A DNA stretch of 61,738 nucleotides from Phycicoccus flavus (GTDB lineage: Bacteria; Actinomycetota; Actinomycetes; Actinomycetales; Dermatophilaceae), in the NCBI RefSeq assembly GCF_004025965.2, contig NZ_SAYU02000018.1, forward strand, positions 1-61,738, written 5' to 3'. The notes under the pieces are model-generated. The model worked only from the letters and a program-made list of their open reading frames with translations. It made no database searches and had not been told where the DNA came from. The translations under genes were made by a program, and so were the position numbers. This document shows positions 49,090 through 57,772 of this stretch, in pieces (position 1 is the first letter of the stretch; each line of letters begins with the position of its first letter).

Positions 49090-49177
49090 GCGCGCGGCAG
49101 TGCCCGTTCTGTGAGTTCCGCGATGGGTGGGGCCTTCGTCGACGGACATGTCGAGGTGTTCGACACATTCCAAGAAC

Positions 49178-49206
49178 GTGTTAGTTTTGATCGATATTCT
49201 TAACAC
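49178..49206 (+). promoter_or_regulatory. AT-rich leader with inverted repeat before the fic gene
   Basis: GTGTTA (49178-49183) and TAACAC (49201-49206) flank an AT-rich centre in the only strongly AT-rich stretch nearby (about 49165-49215). GAAGGAG lies before the ATG. The dyad may bind the Fic protein's own helix-turn-helix. Confidence 0.45.
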
Positions 49207-49236
49207 GAATCGTGAACGTGTCGAAGGAGCGAACAG

Positions 49237-50319
49237 ATGCCGTGGAGCCCCGACGTTCCGTACAACGCTCTGCCGGCCCTCCCGCCGCACGGTATCGAGC
49301 TCGAGACCAAGCCAGTGCTGAAGGCCACGATCCAGGCACGGACTGCTTTGGCCACGCTGGCGCAGGCCGGCCGGTTGCTGCCGAACCCCAACATCCTCAT
49401 CCACGCGGTTCCGCTGCTCGAGGCCCAGGCGAGCTCCGAGATCGAGAACATCGTGACCACGGCCGACGAGCTCTTCAAGCACGCGGAGTCTGGTGGCGGC
49501 GACCACGCGACAAAGGAAGCGCTGCGTTATCGATCGGCGCTGTTCACGGGAGTTGAAGCCATCAAGCACCGTCCACTGACGGCGACGACCGCGGGCGAGA
49601 TCTGCTCCACGCTGCACGCCCGAGAGATGGCGGTCCGGGCATTGCCGGGCACCCGCATCGCGAACCCGACGACTCGGGAGGTCATCTACGCCCCGCCGGA
49701 AGGAGCGGACGTCATCCGCGACAAACTCGCGGCCTGGGAGCGCTTCGTCCACGCCGAGGACGACCTCGACCCCCTCGTTCGAATGGCCGTCGCGCACTAC
49801 CAGTTCGAGGCGATCCACCCTTTCCACGACGGAAACGGCCGGACCGGGCGCGTCATCAACATCCTCATGCTCATCGAGGCCGGCCTGCTGAACGACCCGA
49901 TCCTCTACCTCTCCCGCGCGATCATCGCTCGGAAGAACGACTACTACCGCTTGTTGCGGGCAGTCACGGCCGAGCAGGCATGGACGGAATGGGTCCTGTA
50001 CATGCTCGACGTGGTGCGGGACTCCGCCGAGTCCACCACGCGCAAGATCAGCAACATTCGGTCCTGCCAGGACGACATCGCTGAGCGGGCCCGGTTGGCC
50101 ACCCCTGGCGGTCGGGACGCGCAGTTCCTCGCCGTGCTGTTCGAGCAGCCGTACTGCCGGATCACCACGGTTGCCAGGAGATGCGACGTCTCTCGTCAGA
50201 CGGCGTCAACCTGGTTGCACGCACTCGTCGAGGCGGGGCTGCTCAGCGACGTCAAGGTCGGTCGAGAGCTACTGTTCGTCAACCACGACTTCCTCAATGT
50301 CCTGACCCGCCCCGAGTAG
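49237..50319 (+). CDS. Fic-family protein with inhibitory helix and winged-helix C-terminus
   Basis: A 360-residue protein. The Fic motif HPFHDGNGRTGR begins at His194; the N-terminal inhibitory helix motif S66-x3-E70-N71 (SSEIEN) is intact, so it is a self-inhibited class II Fic. Fic enzymes transfer AMP from ATP to Ser/Thr/Tyr of target proteins. Residues about 290-355 form a helix-turn-helix (ITTVARRCDVSRQTASTWLHALVEAGLLS). It shows weaker GC bias at third positions than its neighbours, uses codons such as TTG and CGA more, and stands alone before a decayed stretch, which suggests acquisition by transfer. Confidence 0.87.
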   Translation: MPWSPDVPYNALPALPPHGIELETKPVLKATIQARTALATLAQAGRLLPNPNILIHAVPLLEAQASSEIENIVTTADELFKHAESGGGDHATKEALRYRSALFTGVEAIKHRPLTATTAGEICSTLHAREMAVRALPGTRIANPTTREVIYAPPEGADVIRDKLAAWERFVHAEDDLDPLVRMAVAHYQFEAIHPFHDGNGRTGRVINILMLIEAGLLNDPILYLSRAIIARKNDYYRLLRAVTAEQAWTEWVLYMLDVVRDSAESTTRKISNIRSCQDDIAERARLATPGGRDAQFLAVLFEQPYCRITTVARRCDVSRQTASTWLHALVEAGLLSDVKVGRELLFVNHDFLNVLTRPE

Positions 50320-51019
50320 AAGGCTCGCTCGTAGCGGCCGGCCCGGAGAGACGAGGTCTGCCGGCAGCGTCGGTCCACCGCATTACCGAGTTGCGCATCC
50401 CCTTGGGCCGGGCGAGGTCGAACCCGCACCGCCCGTACATCGTCGTCGTCGCGTTGAAGAGGGACGAGGACGAGGCCTTCTTCTGCGGCGGCGGGGAATG
50501 CGGGTACCCCTCGACGGCGCCCCCCGCCCGCCGCGGGAACGAGGTCGGCGGCGCCGCGCAGCGGGATCTAGGTCAGGCCCTAGCGGTGGTACCGCTCGTC
50601 GACGAGCGACCCGCCCCCGCGTCTCACCGCGTGTCGGCGGGCTTTGTGGAACTCACGAAGTGGCCGCCCTGGCGCTGTCGCCTCCGCCTCCTTTCCACCT
50701 GGCTCGGGCTGGCCGCGTGGTTCACGTGGTCCGGGCGGATGGTTGACCGGACGATCGTCGTCACTAGGGAGGGGCTGACAGAGCGGTGGGCGGGTGTGGA
50801 GCAGTCGGTTCGGTGGGACGACGTCACCTGAGTGGTGGCGGCACGCGAGGGGGTAGACGTCGCGGCCGACCGGTGTCGGTGCGCCGGTTCGTCCCCGGCG
50901 CCGCGCACAGCGGCCGTTGACAGTCGCTCGTCCAGCATCGTGACCGGCGTCACGGCCGGGCCACCGGGCTTGCCATGATGGTCGGCGACACCCTGTCCGC
51001 TCACGAAGGAGCACCTCCC
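50320..51019. other. Gene-poor stretch with a possible decayed PH-like gene end
   Basis: No convincing intact gene fills these 700 bases. From about 50622 to 50831 a plus-strand frame encodes a hydrophobic segment (WLGLAAWFTWSG) followed by VDRTIVVTREGLTERW and SVRWDDVT and a stop, resembling a fragment of a bacterial PH-domain membrane protein. There is no start or N-terminal part. The rest shows no coding pattern. TGACCGG/GTCACGG-type short dyads near 50940 precede the phosphofructokinase leader. Confidence 0.4.
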
Positions 51020-52219
51020 ATGACCGTCCGGACCGTCGCCATGCTCACCGCCGGTGGCCTGGCCCCGTGCCTGTCCTCGGCCGTCGGCGGCCTCATCGAG
51101 CGGTACACCGAGGTCGCGCCCGACGTGCGGATCATCGCCTACGTGGGTGGCTACGCCGGGCTGCTCAAGGGCGAGTACGTCGAGGTGACGCCCGAGGTCC
51201 GCGAGCAGGCGCACCTCCTGCACCGCTTCGGCGGCAGCCCCATCGGCAACAGCCGGGTCAAGCTCACCAACGTCGCCGACTGCGTGCGGCGCGGCCTGGT
51301 CCAGGAGGGTCAGGACCCGCTGCACGTCGCGGCCGAGCAGCTGACCACCGACGGGGTCGACGTCCTGCACACCATCGGCGGCGACGACACGAACACGACG
51401 GCCGCCGACCTCGCCGCCTACCTGCACGACAACGACTACGAGCTGACCGTCGTCGGGCTGCCGAAGACCATCGACAACGACGTCGTCCCGATCCGCCAGA
51501 GCCTCGGCGCCTGGACCGCCGCCGAGCAGGGCAGCCGCTTCGCGCAGAACATCGTCGCCGAGCACTCCAGCAACCCGAGGATGCTCGTCGTCCACGAGGT
51601 CATGGGCCGGCACTGCGGCTGGCTGACCGCCGCCACCGCCGCCGAGTACCACCGCTGGGTCGGCGAGCAGGAGTACGTCCCGGCCATCGGCAACGACCCG
51701 CGGGCCTGGGACGTCCACGCCGTCTTCGTCCCCGAGCGACCCATCGACATCGCGGGCGAGGGCGAGCGCCTCAAGGCCGTCATGGACGAGGTCGGCTGCG
51801 TGAACATCTTCCTGTCCGAGGGCGCCGGCGTCGCCGAGGTCGTCGCCGAGCTGGAGGCCGCCGGTCAGGACGTGCCCAAGGACCCGTTCGGTCACGTCCA
51901 GCTGGACAAGGTCAACCCCGGCGCCTGGTTCGCCAAGCAGTTCGCCGAGGTCCTCGGCGCCGAGAAGACGATGGTGCAGAAGTCCGGGTACTTCTCGCGC
52001 AGCGCCCCGGCGAACGAGGCCGACCTCGACCTCATCAAGCAGTGCACCGACCTCGCCGTCGACGCCGCCCTGCGCGGCGAGGCCGGGGTCGTCGGGCACG
52101 ACGAGGAGCGCGGTGACGAGCTGCGGCCCATCGAGTTCCCGCGGATCAAGGGCGGCAAGGCGTTCGACCCCTCCACGTCGTGGTTCACCGAGCTCCTGGA
52201 GTCCATCGGCCAGGCATGA
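51020..52219 (+). CDS. pfp: Pyrophosphate-dependent phosphofructokinase
   Basis: A 399-residue enzyme converting fructose-6-phosphate and PPi to fructose-1,6-bisphosphate (reversible). The nucleotide-site motif is GGDDTNT (D122-D123), and the substrate loop is PKTIDND with Lys; this Asp plus Lys combination marks PPi rather than ATP use. Also seen are MGRHCGWLTAATA and the C-terminal GYFSRSAPANEADL. The ATG is fixed by GAAGGAG ten bases upstream. It stands alone, with a small membrane-protein gene behind it. Confidence 0.9.
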   Translation: MTVRTVAMLTAGGLAPCLSSAVGGLIERYTEVAPDVRIIAYVGGYAGLLKGEYVEVTPEVREQAHLLHRFGGSPIGNSRVKLTNVADCVRRGLVQEGQDPLHVAAEQLTTDGVDVLHTIGGDDTNTTAADLAAYLHDNDYELTVVGLPKTIDNDVVPIRQSLGAWTAAEQGSRFAQNIVAEHSSNPRMLVVHEVMGRHCGWLTAATAAEYHRWVGEQEYVPAIGNDPRAWDVHAVFVPERPIDIAGEGERLKAVMDEVGCVNIFLSEGAGVAEVVAELEAAGQDVPKDPFGHVQLDKVNPGAWFAKQFAEVLGAEKTMVQKSGYFSRSAPANEADLDLIKQCTDLAVDAALRGEAGVVGHDEERGDELRPIEFPRIKGGKAFDPSTSWFTELLESIGQA

Positions 52220-52255
52220 TCGGGGCATGATCGCGCCGCCGACGACCCCGGGCCC

Positions 52256-52489
52256 GTGAGGGAGACCACCGGCCTCGTCGACGCCTGGTGGGTCGCCGTC
52301 GTCGTCTACGCGCTGCTGCTCGTCGGGCAGCGGCTCTACCGGGCCCGGTCGTGGCGGCCGCCGGAGTGGCCGGACGCCGACTACGGCTGGAAGGTGACCC
52401 ACCTGTTCTGGGTGCCGTTCCACGTCCTCGACGTCGTCTTCGGGGTGCCGCTGGTCTTCGCGGTGTTCATCGCCTTCTTCGCGATCTGA
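52256..52489 (+). CDS. Small two-helix membrane protein, unknown
   Basis: A 77-residue protein. One helix near the N-terminus (WWVAVVVYALLLVGQRLY) and one at the C-terminus (VLDVVFGVPLVFAVFIAFFAI) flank a polar loop RARSWRPPEWPDADYGWKVTHLFWVPFH. GTG start. It sits 36 bases after pfp on the same strand. I do not recognise the family; codon pattern and hydrophobicity support a real gene. Confidence 0.55.
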   Translation: MRETTGLVDAWWVAVVVYALLLVGQRLYRARSWRPPEWPDADYGWKVTHLFWVPFHVLDVVFGVPLVFAVFIAFFAI

Positions 52490-52531
52490 CCCGCGCCGCC
52501 GCGGCGGTCGCCGAGCGGGCAGGATGGCACG

Positions 52532-54211
52532 GTGCTCGACGACCTCTTCCTGCGCGCCGACGAGCGCGGCAACCCCGACACCCGGGTCGACGCCCGGCAC
52601 CCGCAGGGCGAGGCGTGGAGCACCGGGAACAGCGTGCGCCCGATCGTCCACGGCGCGCCGTACTTCGCCGAGCTCCACGAGCGGGTGGGCCGGATGGGAC
52701 GCGGCGACCTGCTGCTGTTCGCCGACTGGCGCGGCGACCCCGACGAGCAGCTGACCGACGACGCGCGCGCCACCCTGTCGGCGACGCTCACCGCCGCCGC
52801 CCGGCGCGGGGTCACCGTCCGCGGCCTGCTGTGGCGCTCGCACTGGCGGCACTTCGGCTTCCACTCCGAGAAGTCACGGCTGCTCGGCATCGAGATCGAC
52901 CGGGCCGGGGGCCAGTGCCTGCGCGACATGCGGGTGGCGCCCGGCGGCTCGCACCACCAGAAGTTCGTCGTCCTGCGGCACGGCGAGGACGCGACGCAGG
53001 ACATCGCGTTCGTCGGGGGCATCGACCTGTGCCACAGCCGCCGCGACACCATCGCCCACGACGGGGACCCGCAGCCCATCGCCATGCCGAGCGTCTTCGG
53101 CCCGCGGCCGGCCTGGCACGACGTGCACTGCGCGGTGCAGGGCCCGGCCGTCCACGACGTCGAGACGACCTTCCGCGAGCGGTGGGAGGACACGACGCCG
53201 CTGACCCTCAACCCCGGGCGCTTCGTCTCCAGCCTCGTCCGGCGCGAGGACCTCGAGCCCACCCCGCTGCCCGAGCAGGCGCCGCCGCCGCCGTCCCCCG
53301 AGGGCGCCCGCGAGGCCGTCCAGGTGCTGCGGACCTACCCCGACCTGCTGACCAAGGGCTTCGACTTCGCCCCCGACGGCGAGCAGAGCGTGGCCCGGGC
53401 CAACGGCAAGGTCGTGCGGACCGCGCGCCGCCTCGTCTACCTCGAGGACCAGTACCTGTGGTCCGAGGAGGTCGGCCGGCACTTCGGCCGGGCGCTGCGG
53501 GACAACCCGGAGCTGCGGATGATCGCCGTCATCCCCATCGCCCCGGACATGGACGGCTCCCTGACCCTGGCCGCGCAGCTCTACGGGCGCCGGCTCGCGA
53601 TGGACCTGCTGCTCGAGGCCGGTCGCGACCGGGTCGCGCTGTACGGGCTCACCAGCCCGGCCGGGTACCCGGTGTACGTGCACTCCAAGGTCTGCGTCGT
53701 CGACGGGCGCTGGGCGAGCATCGGGTCCGACAACTTCAACCGCCGCTCCTGGACCAACGACTCCGAGCTCTCGCTCGCGGTGCAGGACGAGCGGGTCGCG
53801 GCGGGGGAGCCCGCGGGCCACGACTCCTTCCCGCTGCGGCTGCGCCGGCAGCTGGTCGGCGAGCACGTCGGGCTCGACCCGGACGAGGTGCCCGACGACC
53901 CGGACGAGCTGTGGGACCTCATGGCCGCCTCCGCGGACGCCCTCGACGCGTACTACGGTGACGCCGGTCCGCCGCGCGGGCGGGTGCACGTGCCCCGGCC
54001 GAAGGGCCCGCGCCGGGGGACGGCGGTGCGCTGGCGCCGCCGGGGCCGCCCGGCCACCGGGGGCAGCGGGCAGGTCCGCCCGCCGGGGCGCCTGCGCCGG
54101 ATCGGGCCGCCGGAGCTCACCCGCGCCCAGCTGCTCGTCGCGCCCCGCGTCTACGACCTCATCGACCCCAACGGCGTCGTCGGGAAGGGCACCGGGCTGC
54201 CCGAGGCCTGA
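52532..54211 (+). CDS. Phospholipase D family protein
   Basis: A 559-residue protein with two PLD motifs. The second is canonical (VHSKVCVVDGRWASIGSDNFNRRS, HxKx4D). The first, GSHHQKFVVLRHG (H142, K144), has Arg in place of the Asp. Between them lie FVGGIDLCHSRRDT and LEDQYLWSEEVG. No signal peptide is evident. The last ~100 residues are basic and Pro/Gly-rich. Such proteins hydrolyse or transfer phosphodiester head groups in phospholipids. CAGGAT six bases before the GTG may be its -10 box. It is monocistronic. Confidence 0.85.
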   Translation: MLDDLFLRADERGNPDTRVDARHPQGEAWSTGNSVRPIVHGAPYFAELHERVGRMGRGDLLLFADWRGDPDEQLTDDARATLSATLTAAARRGVTVRGLLWRSHWRHFGFHSEKSRLLGIEIDRAGGQCLRDMRVAPGGSHHQKFVVLRHGEDATQDIAFVGGIDLCHSRRDTIAHDGDPQPIAMPSVFGPRPAWHDVHCAVQGPAVHDVETTFRERWEDTTPLTLNPGRFVSSLVRREDLEPTPLPEQAPPPPSPEGAREAVQVLRTYPDLLTKGFDFAPDGEQSVARANGKVVRTARRLVYLEDQYLWSEEVGRHFGRALRDNPELRMIAVIPIAPDMDGSLTLAAQLYGRRLAMDLLLEAGRDRVALYGLTSPAGYPVYVHSKVCVVDGRWASIGSDNFNRRSWTNDSELSLAVQDERVAAGEPAGHDSFPLRLRRQLVGEHVGLDPDEVPDDPDELWDLMAASADALDAYYGDAGPPRGRVHVPRPKGPRRGTAVRWRRRGRPATGGSGQVRPPGRLRRIGPPELTRAQLLVAPRVYDLIDPNGVVGKGTGLPEA

Positions 54212-54284
54212 CCCGCCGCGTCCCGCACGCTCGCGCGCGCACGCCCGGCCCCCGCTTGACCAGCGGTTTCGCGGGGTCGCGAAC

Positions 54285-54313
54285 TTCCCATTTCGCCGAC
54301 CGCGGGTTACCGT
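54285..54313 (+). promoter_or_regulatory. Weak promoter before the sortase-F cluster
   Basis: TTCCCA (54285-54290) and TACCGT (54308-54313) are 17 bases apart in an AT-richer part of the 175-base gap. This gives a leader of about 65 bases with GGGAGGA before the ATG at 54387. Confidence 0.35.
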
Positions 54314-54386
54314 CGAGGAGCGATCGGGTTTGCAGGGGCCCGGGCTTCGCCGGCGTCCCCTGCGCGCGCGCAGAGGGAGGACGGAC

Positions 54387-55919
54387 ATGTCCGTCGTCGA
54401 GCACCACGGGCCGGCCGTCCGCCGCGACGCCGACGCGCGCCCGTGGCTTCCCGCGGTCGAGACGCCCACGCCGGGTCCGCCGCAGTCCCCCGGGGGACCC
54501 CGTGACCCCCGCCGTCCCGGCGGGTACGTCGTCGACCTCGCGGTGCTCCTCCCGCTGCTGGTCGTCACCGGGGTCGTCACGGCCCTCGCCGCCGGACCTG
54601 CTGACCGCCTCCTTGTCGTCGGGCTCGCCGTGCTCGACGCCGCCCTGCTGTGGCTGCTCGCGCAGCGGGTGCCGTTGCCCCGGTGGGTCGCTGCGCTCGC
54701 GGTGCTGCTGGCCGGCCTCGCGCCCGCGGCGGTCGAGGCGCACCGCACGGTGACCCCCGCCGGGCTCGCCCTGCCGCTCGTGCTGGGCGGTCTCGTGCTC
54801 GGCCTCGGCGGACGCCGGCGCTCGATGGAGGCCGCGGCGCTCTGCCTGGCGGCGGCCTGCCTGCTCACCCCCGCGGCCATGCTCGTCCTGCCCGCGCTCG
54901 TCATGTTCCTGTGGCGGGACCGGGTCCGGCAGCACGCCGGCGCCATCGACGCCCTGGACGCCCTGCTCGCCCTCGCGGTCGTCGCCGTGGCCCTCGCGGT
55001 CGCCGTCTACCGCGGGGAGACCCTGACCCTCGCGCCCTGGTCCGGGTGGCAGGACCCGAGCATCTCCTCGCTCGTCGTGCCGGCCACGGTCCTCCTCGCC
55101 ACCGTCCTCGGCCTGCTCGTCTACCGGCTGCGGCCGCACTCGGTGGCCGCCGCCGGCCTGCTCCTCGGCGTGCTGCTCGTCGGCGGGGGGAACGCGACCC
55201 CGGTCACGCTGCTCGTCCCGCTCGCCGCCCTGCTCGTCGCCGGGGCCGTCTACGCCGTCGCCCGCTACCGTCCGACGCGCCTCGCGGGTCGCGACGTCCG
55301 GCGGGCGGGCGCCGTCGTCGGTGTCCTCGCCGCCGGGGTCGTCGTCGGCCTCGTGGCGCCCACGTGGGCCGGCGCCCTGAGCGGGCTCGTCGGTCCGGGG
55401 CGCGCCGGACCGGCCGCCGCACGACCGGCGGCCCCCGACGCGCCGGCCCCCGACGCGCCGGGTCCCGAGGCGCCGGGTCCGAGCGCCGCGGCCCCGAGCC
55501 CGTCCGCCGACGGCGCCGTCCCGGACCGGCCGCCGCGTGGCGACCGGGCCGCCGTGGAGGCCGGCCGCGCCGTGGCCGGCAACCCCGCCCTCGACCTCGC
55601 GCCCGACGCCCGTCGCGACCTCGTCCGCGGGCGGGTCGACCCGCGGCTGTCGACGCTGCTCGCGCTGATGGCCCTCGACCACCGCCTGGCGGTCGGCGAC
55701 TTCGTCACGGCGCAGGGCGCCGACCCGGCCGCCCCGTTGACCGGCGTGCGCCTCGTGCGCGTCGACGGCGGTCCGCCGGTCGAGGACGCCTCCGCCGTCC
55801 GCACCCTCCTCGACGAGCTCGCGGCCCAGCGCGAGGACTACCACCCCGAGGCGTACTTCGACGCCGACGCCGCGGGCAACCCGTGGCTGCTGCTCGTCCT
55901 CGGCGACGGCGCCCCGTGA
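54387..55919 (+). CDS. Polytopic membrane protein of unknown function
   Basis: A 510-residue protein. A soluble N-terminal ~45 residues are followed by about nine hydrophobic segments to about residue 335 (for example VVDLAVLLPLLVVTGVVTALAAG, WVAALAVLLAGLAPAAVEAH) with a GT-C-like look. Then comes a Pro/Ala linker (~340-385) and an extracytoplasmic C-terminal domain of ~125 residues (LDLAPDARRDLVRGRVDPRLSTLLALMALDHRLAVGDF). It is 59 bases ahead of the DUF4397-sortase pair and probably works with them at the cell surface. I do not recognise a named family. Confidence 0.65.
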   Translation: MSVVEHHGPAVRRDADARPWLPAVETPTPGPPQSPGGPRDPRRPGGYVVDLAVLLPLLVVTGVVTALAAGPADRLLVVGLAVLDAALLWLLAQRVPLPRWVAALAVLLAGLAPAAVEAHRTVTPAGLALPLVLGGLVLGLGGRRRSMEAAALCLAAACLLTPAAMLVLPALVMFLWRDRVRQHAGAIDALDALLALAVVAVALAVAVYRGETLTLAPWSGWQDPSISSLVVPATVLLATVLGLLVYRLRPHSVAAAGLLLGVLLVGGGNATPVTLLVPLAALLVAGAVYAVARYRPTRLAGRDVRRAGAVVGVLAAGVVVGLVAPTWAGALSGLVGPGRAGPAAARPAAPDAPAPDAPGPEAPGPSAAAPSPSADGAVPDRPPRGDRAAVEAGRAVAGNPALDLAPDARRDLVRGRVDPRLSTLLALMALDHRLAVGDFVTAQGADPAAPLTGVRLVRVDGGPPVEDASAVRTLLDELAAQREDYHPEAYFDADAAGNPWLLLVLGDGAP

Positions 55920-55978
55920 CCTCCCACCCCGGCGGACGCGGGCGACCGCGCCGGCCGGCTCCCGAAAGGACCACTGCC

Positions 55979-56929
55979 ATGGCACGCACCACCCCGGGGA
56001 CGCTGCGGCGCCTCCTCGCCGCCGTGGCGGCGGCCACCGGAGCCCTCGGCCTCGTCGCGGTCGGCGCCGGACCCGCGGGCGCCGCCGCCCCGGCCGTCCC
56101 CGCAGCGAAGACGACCGCGTGGGTGCGGGCCGCGCACCTCGTCCCGGGCGTGGGGACGATGACGATCCGCCTCGTCCCCTTCTCCGGCTCCTCGACCTCG
56201 GACATCCCCACCGAGGGCGTGCCCGAGGCCCAGGCCGACGGCACGACGCGGGTGCTGGAGCGCGCAGTCGGCTACGGCGGCATCGGTGACTACCGCCAGG
56301 TGCCCTCCGGCCTCTACGCCGTCACCATCCGGCCGGCCGGCTCGGGCACCGACGGGCCGCCGGTGCTCACCGGGACCTTCGACGCCCGCCCCGGGCGGGC
56401 GGTCACCCTGGCCGCGCTCGGCGGGTCGAAGAAGGACCCGCGGGTGGAGGCCATCTCCGACCGGCTGTCCCCGCCGCCCGCCGGCACCGCGAGCATCCGG
56501 CTGCTGCCGGCCGTCCCCGACGCCTCGACCCTCACGGTCCGGGCGCAGGACGGCCCGACGATCGCGACGGACGCGCCCTACGGACGGCCCACCCCCTACC
56601 GGTCGGTGAAGGCCGGGTCCTGGACCCTCGACGTGACGACGGGCGGCGGGGGCGACCCGGTGTCGGCGTCGGTCGACGTGCCCGCCGGCGGCGTCTTCAC
56701 CGTCTTCGTCCTCGCCGACGGCCAGGGCGGCGTGGTCCTCAAGCCCGTGGCCGACGCCCAGGGCGCCGGGACGATGCCCGTGTCCGGGGTGCAGACCGGC
56801 CTCGGGGGGCTCGCGACCCGACCGGCGGACCCGGTGCTGCTCGGCGGCCTCGGCACGGCCGGGGCCGGCCTCGTCGTCCTCGCCTGGCTGGCCCGCCGGC
56901 AGCGCGTGGCGGTGCGGCCGCTCCGGTGA
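55979..56929 (+). CDS. Secreted DUF4397 protein with C-terminal membrane anchor
   Basis: A 316-residue protein with a signal peptide (1-36, ending GPAGAAAP) and two DUF4397-type beta modules (WVRAAHLVPGVGTMTIRLVPFSG; ASIRLLPAVPDASTLTVRAQDGP). A Gly-rich stretch, a C-terminal hydrophobic helix (LLGGLGTAGAGLVVLAWL) and a basic tail (ARRQRVAVRPLR) follow. The helix plus basic tail resembles a sorting region but lacks an LPxTG motif. AAAGGA precedes the ATG. It overlaps the sortase gene (GTGA) and is its likely partner or substrate. Confidence 0.82.
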   Translation: MARTTPGTLRRLLAAVAAATGALGLVAVGAGPAGAAAPAVPAAKTTAWVRAAHLVPGVGTMTIRLVPFSGSSTSDIPTEGVPEAQADGTTRVLERAVGYGGIGDYRQVPSGLYAVTIRPAGSGTDGPPVLTGTFDARPGRAVTLAALGGSKKDPRVEAISDRLSPPPAGTASIRLLPAVPDASTLTVRAQDGPTIATDAPYGRPTPYRSVKAGSWTLDVTTGGGGDPVSASVDVPAGGVFTVFVLADGQGGVVLKPVADAQGAGTMPVSGVQTGLGGLATRPADPVLLGGLGTAGAGLVVLAWLARRQRVAVRPLR

Positions 56930-57663
56930 GACCCGTCCTCGTCCGCGCGCTCGCCGCGGGCGCCGGGCTCGCGGTGGTCGGCGGACTCGGTGTCGCCGCG
57001 GTCGCCGCGACGCACCCCGCCCCCGCCCGGCTCGCCGCCGACCCCGCACCGTCGGCCGCGCCGTCGATCGCGCCGTCGGGGGCCACCCCGCCGGCCTCGC
57101 CGACCCCGACGTCCACCGGCTTCGCGACGCTGCCGCCCGACCAGTGGCCGACCCCGGACGTCCCGGACTCCGTCGCCGTCCGCCGGTCCGGGCGCACCGG
57201 CGCCACCTCCGGGGCGGAGAGCCCGGCCCGCGTGCGGCCGGTCGAGGTGCGGATCCCGGCCATCGGCGTCGACTCGCGTCTCGTCGACCTCGGCATCGCC
57301 GCCGACGGGACGATGGAGGTGCCGGTCGACCCGGACCGGGCCGGCTGGCTCACCACCGCGCCGGCCCCGGGGCAGCTCGGACCGGCCGTCATCGCAGGCC
57401 ACGTCGACACCCGCGAGGGGCCCGCGGTCTTCGCCCGCCTCCACGAGCTCGGGCCCGGCGACCGGATCGAGGTCGTCCGGCAGGACGGCGAGGTCGTCCG
57501 CTTCACGGTCCGCTCGCTGCGCAGCGTCCCGAAGGACCGCTTCCCCACCGACCTCGTCTACGGCCCGGCCGTCGGCCCGGAGCTGCGGCTCATCACGTGC
57601 AGCGGCACCGTCGACCCGGTGAGCGGCCACTACCGCGACAACACGGTGGTCTTCGCCTCCTGA
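56926..57663 (+). CDS. Class F sortase
   Basis: A 245-residue membrane-anchored transpeptidase. An N-terminal helix (ALAAGAGLAVVGGLGVAAVAA) and a Pro/Ser/Thr-rich linker precede the sortase domain (about 105-245). The catalytic triad is visible: His159 in AGHVDT, Cys225 in LITCSG and Arg237 in HYRDN. Class F sortases are typical of actinobacteria and often occur beside DUF4397 genes. It has a GTG start inside the previous stop. The substrate sorting signal is unknown. Confidence 0.9.
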   Translation: MRPVLVRALAAGAGLAVVGGLGVAAVAATHPAPARLAADPAPSAAPSIAPSGATPPASPTPTSTGFATLPPDQWPTPDVPDSVAVRRSGRTGATSGAESPARVRPVEVRIPAIGVDSRLVDLGIAADGTMEVPVDPDRAGWLTTAPAPGQLGPAVIAGHVDTREGPAVFARLHELGPGDRIEVVRQDGEVVRFTVRSLRSVPKDRFPTDLVYGPAVGPELRLITCSGTVDPVSGHYRDNTVVFAS

Positions 57664-57772
57664 GGGCCGCCCGGCGTGCGCCGTCGGAGCACCGACCCCG
57701 GTGTGGGACCCTGGATGGCCGCTGGACCCGTCCGTCCCGCCATCCCCGCCCCGCCGTCAAGGAGATCCGCGC

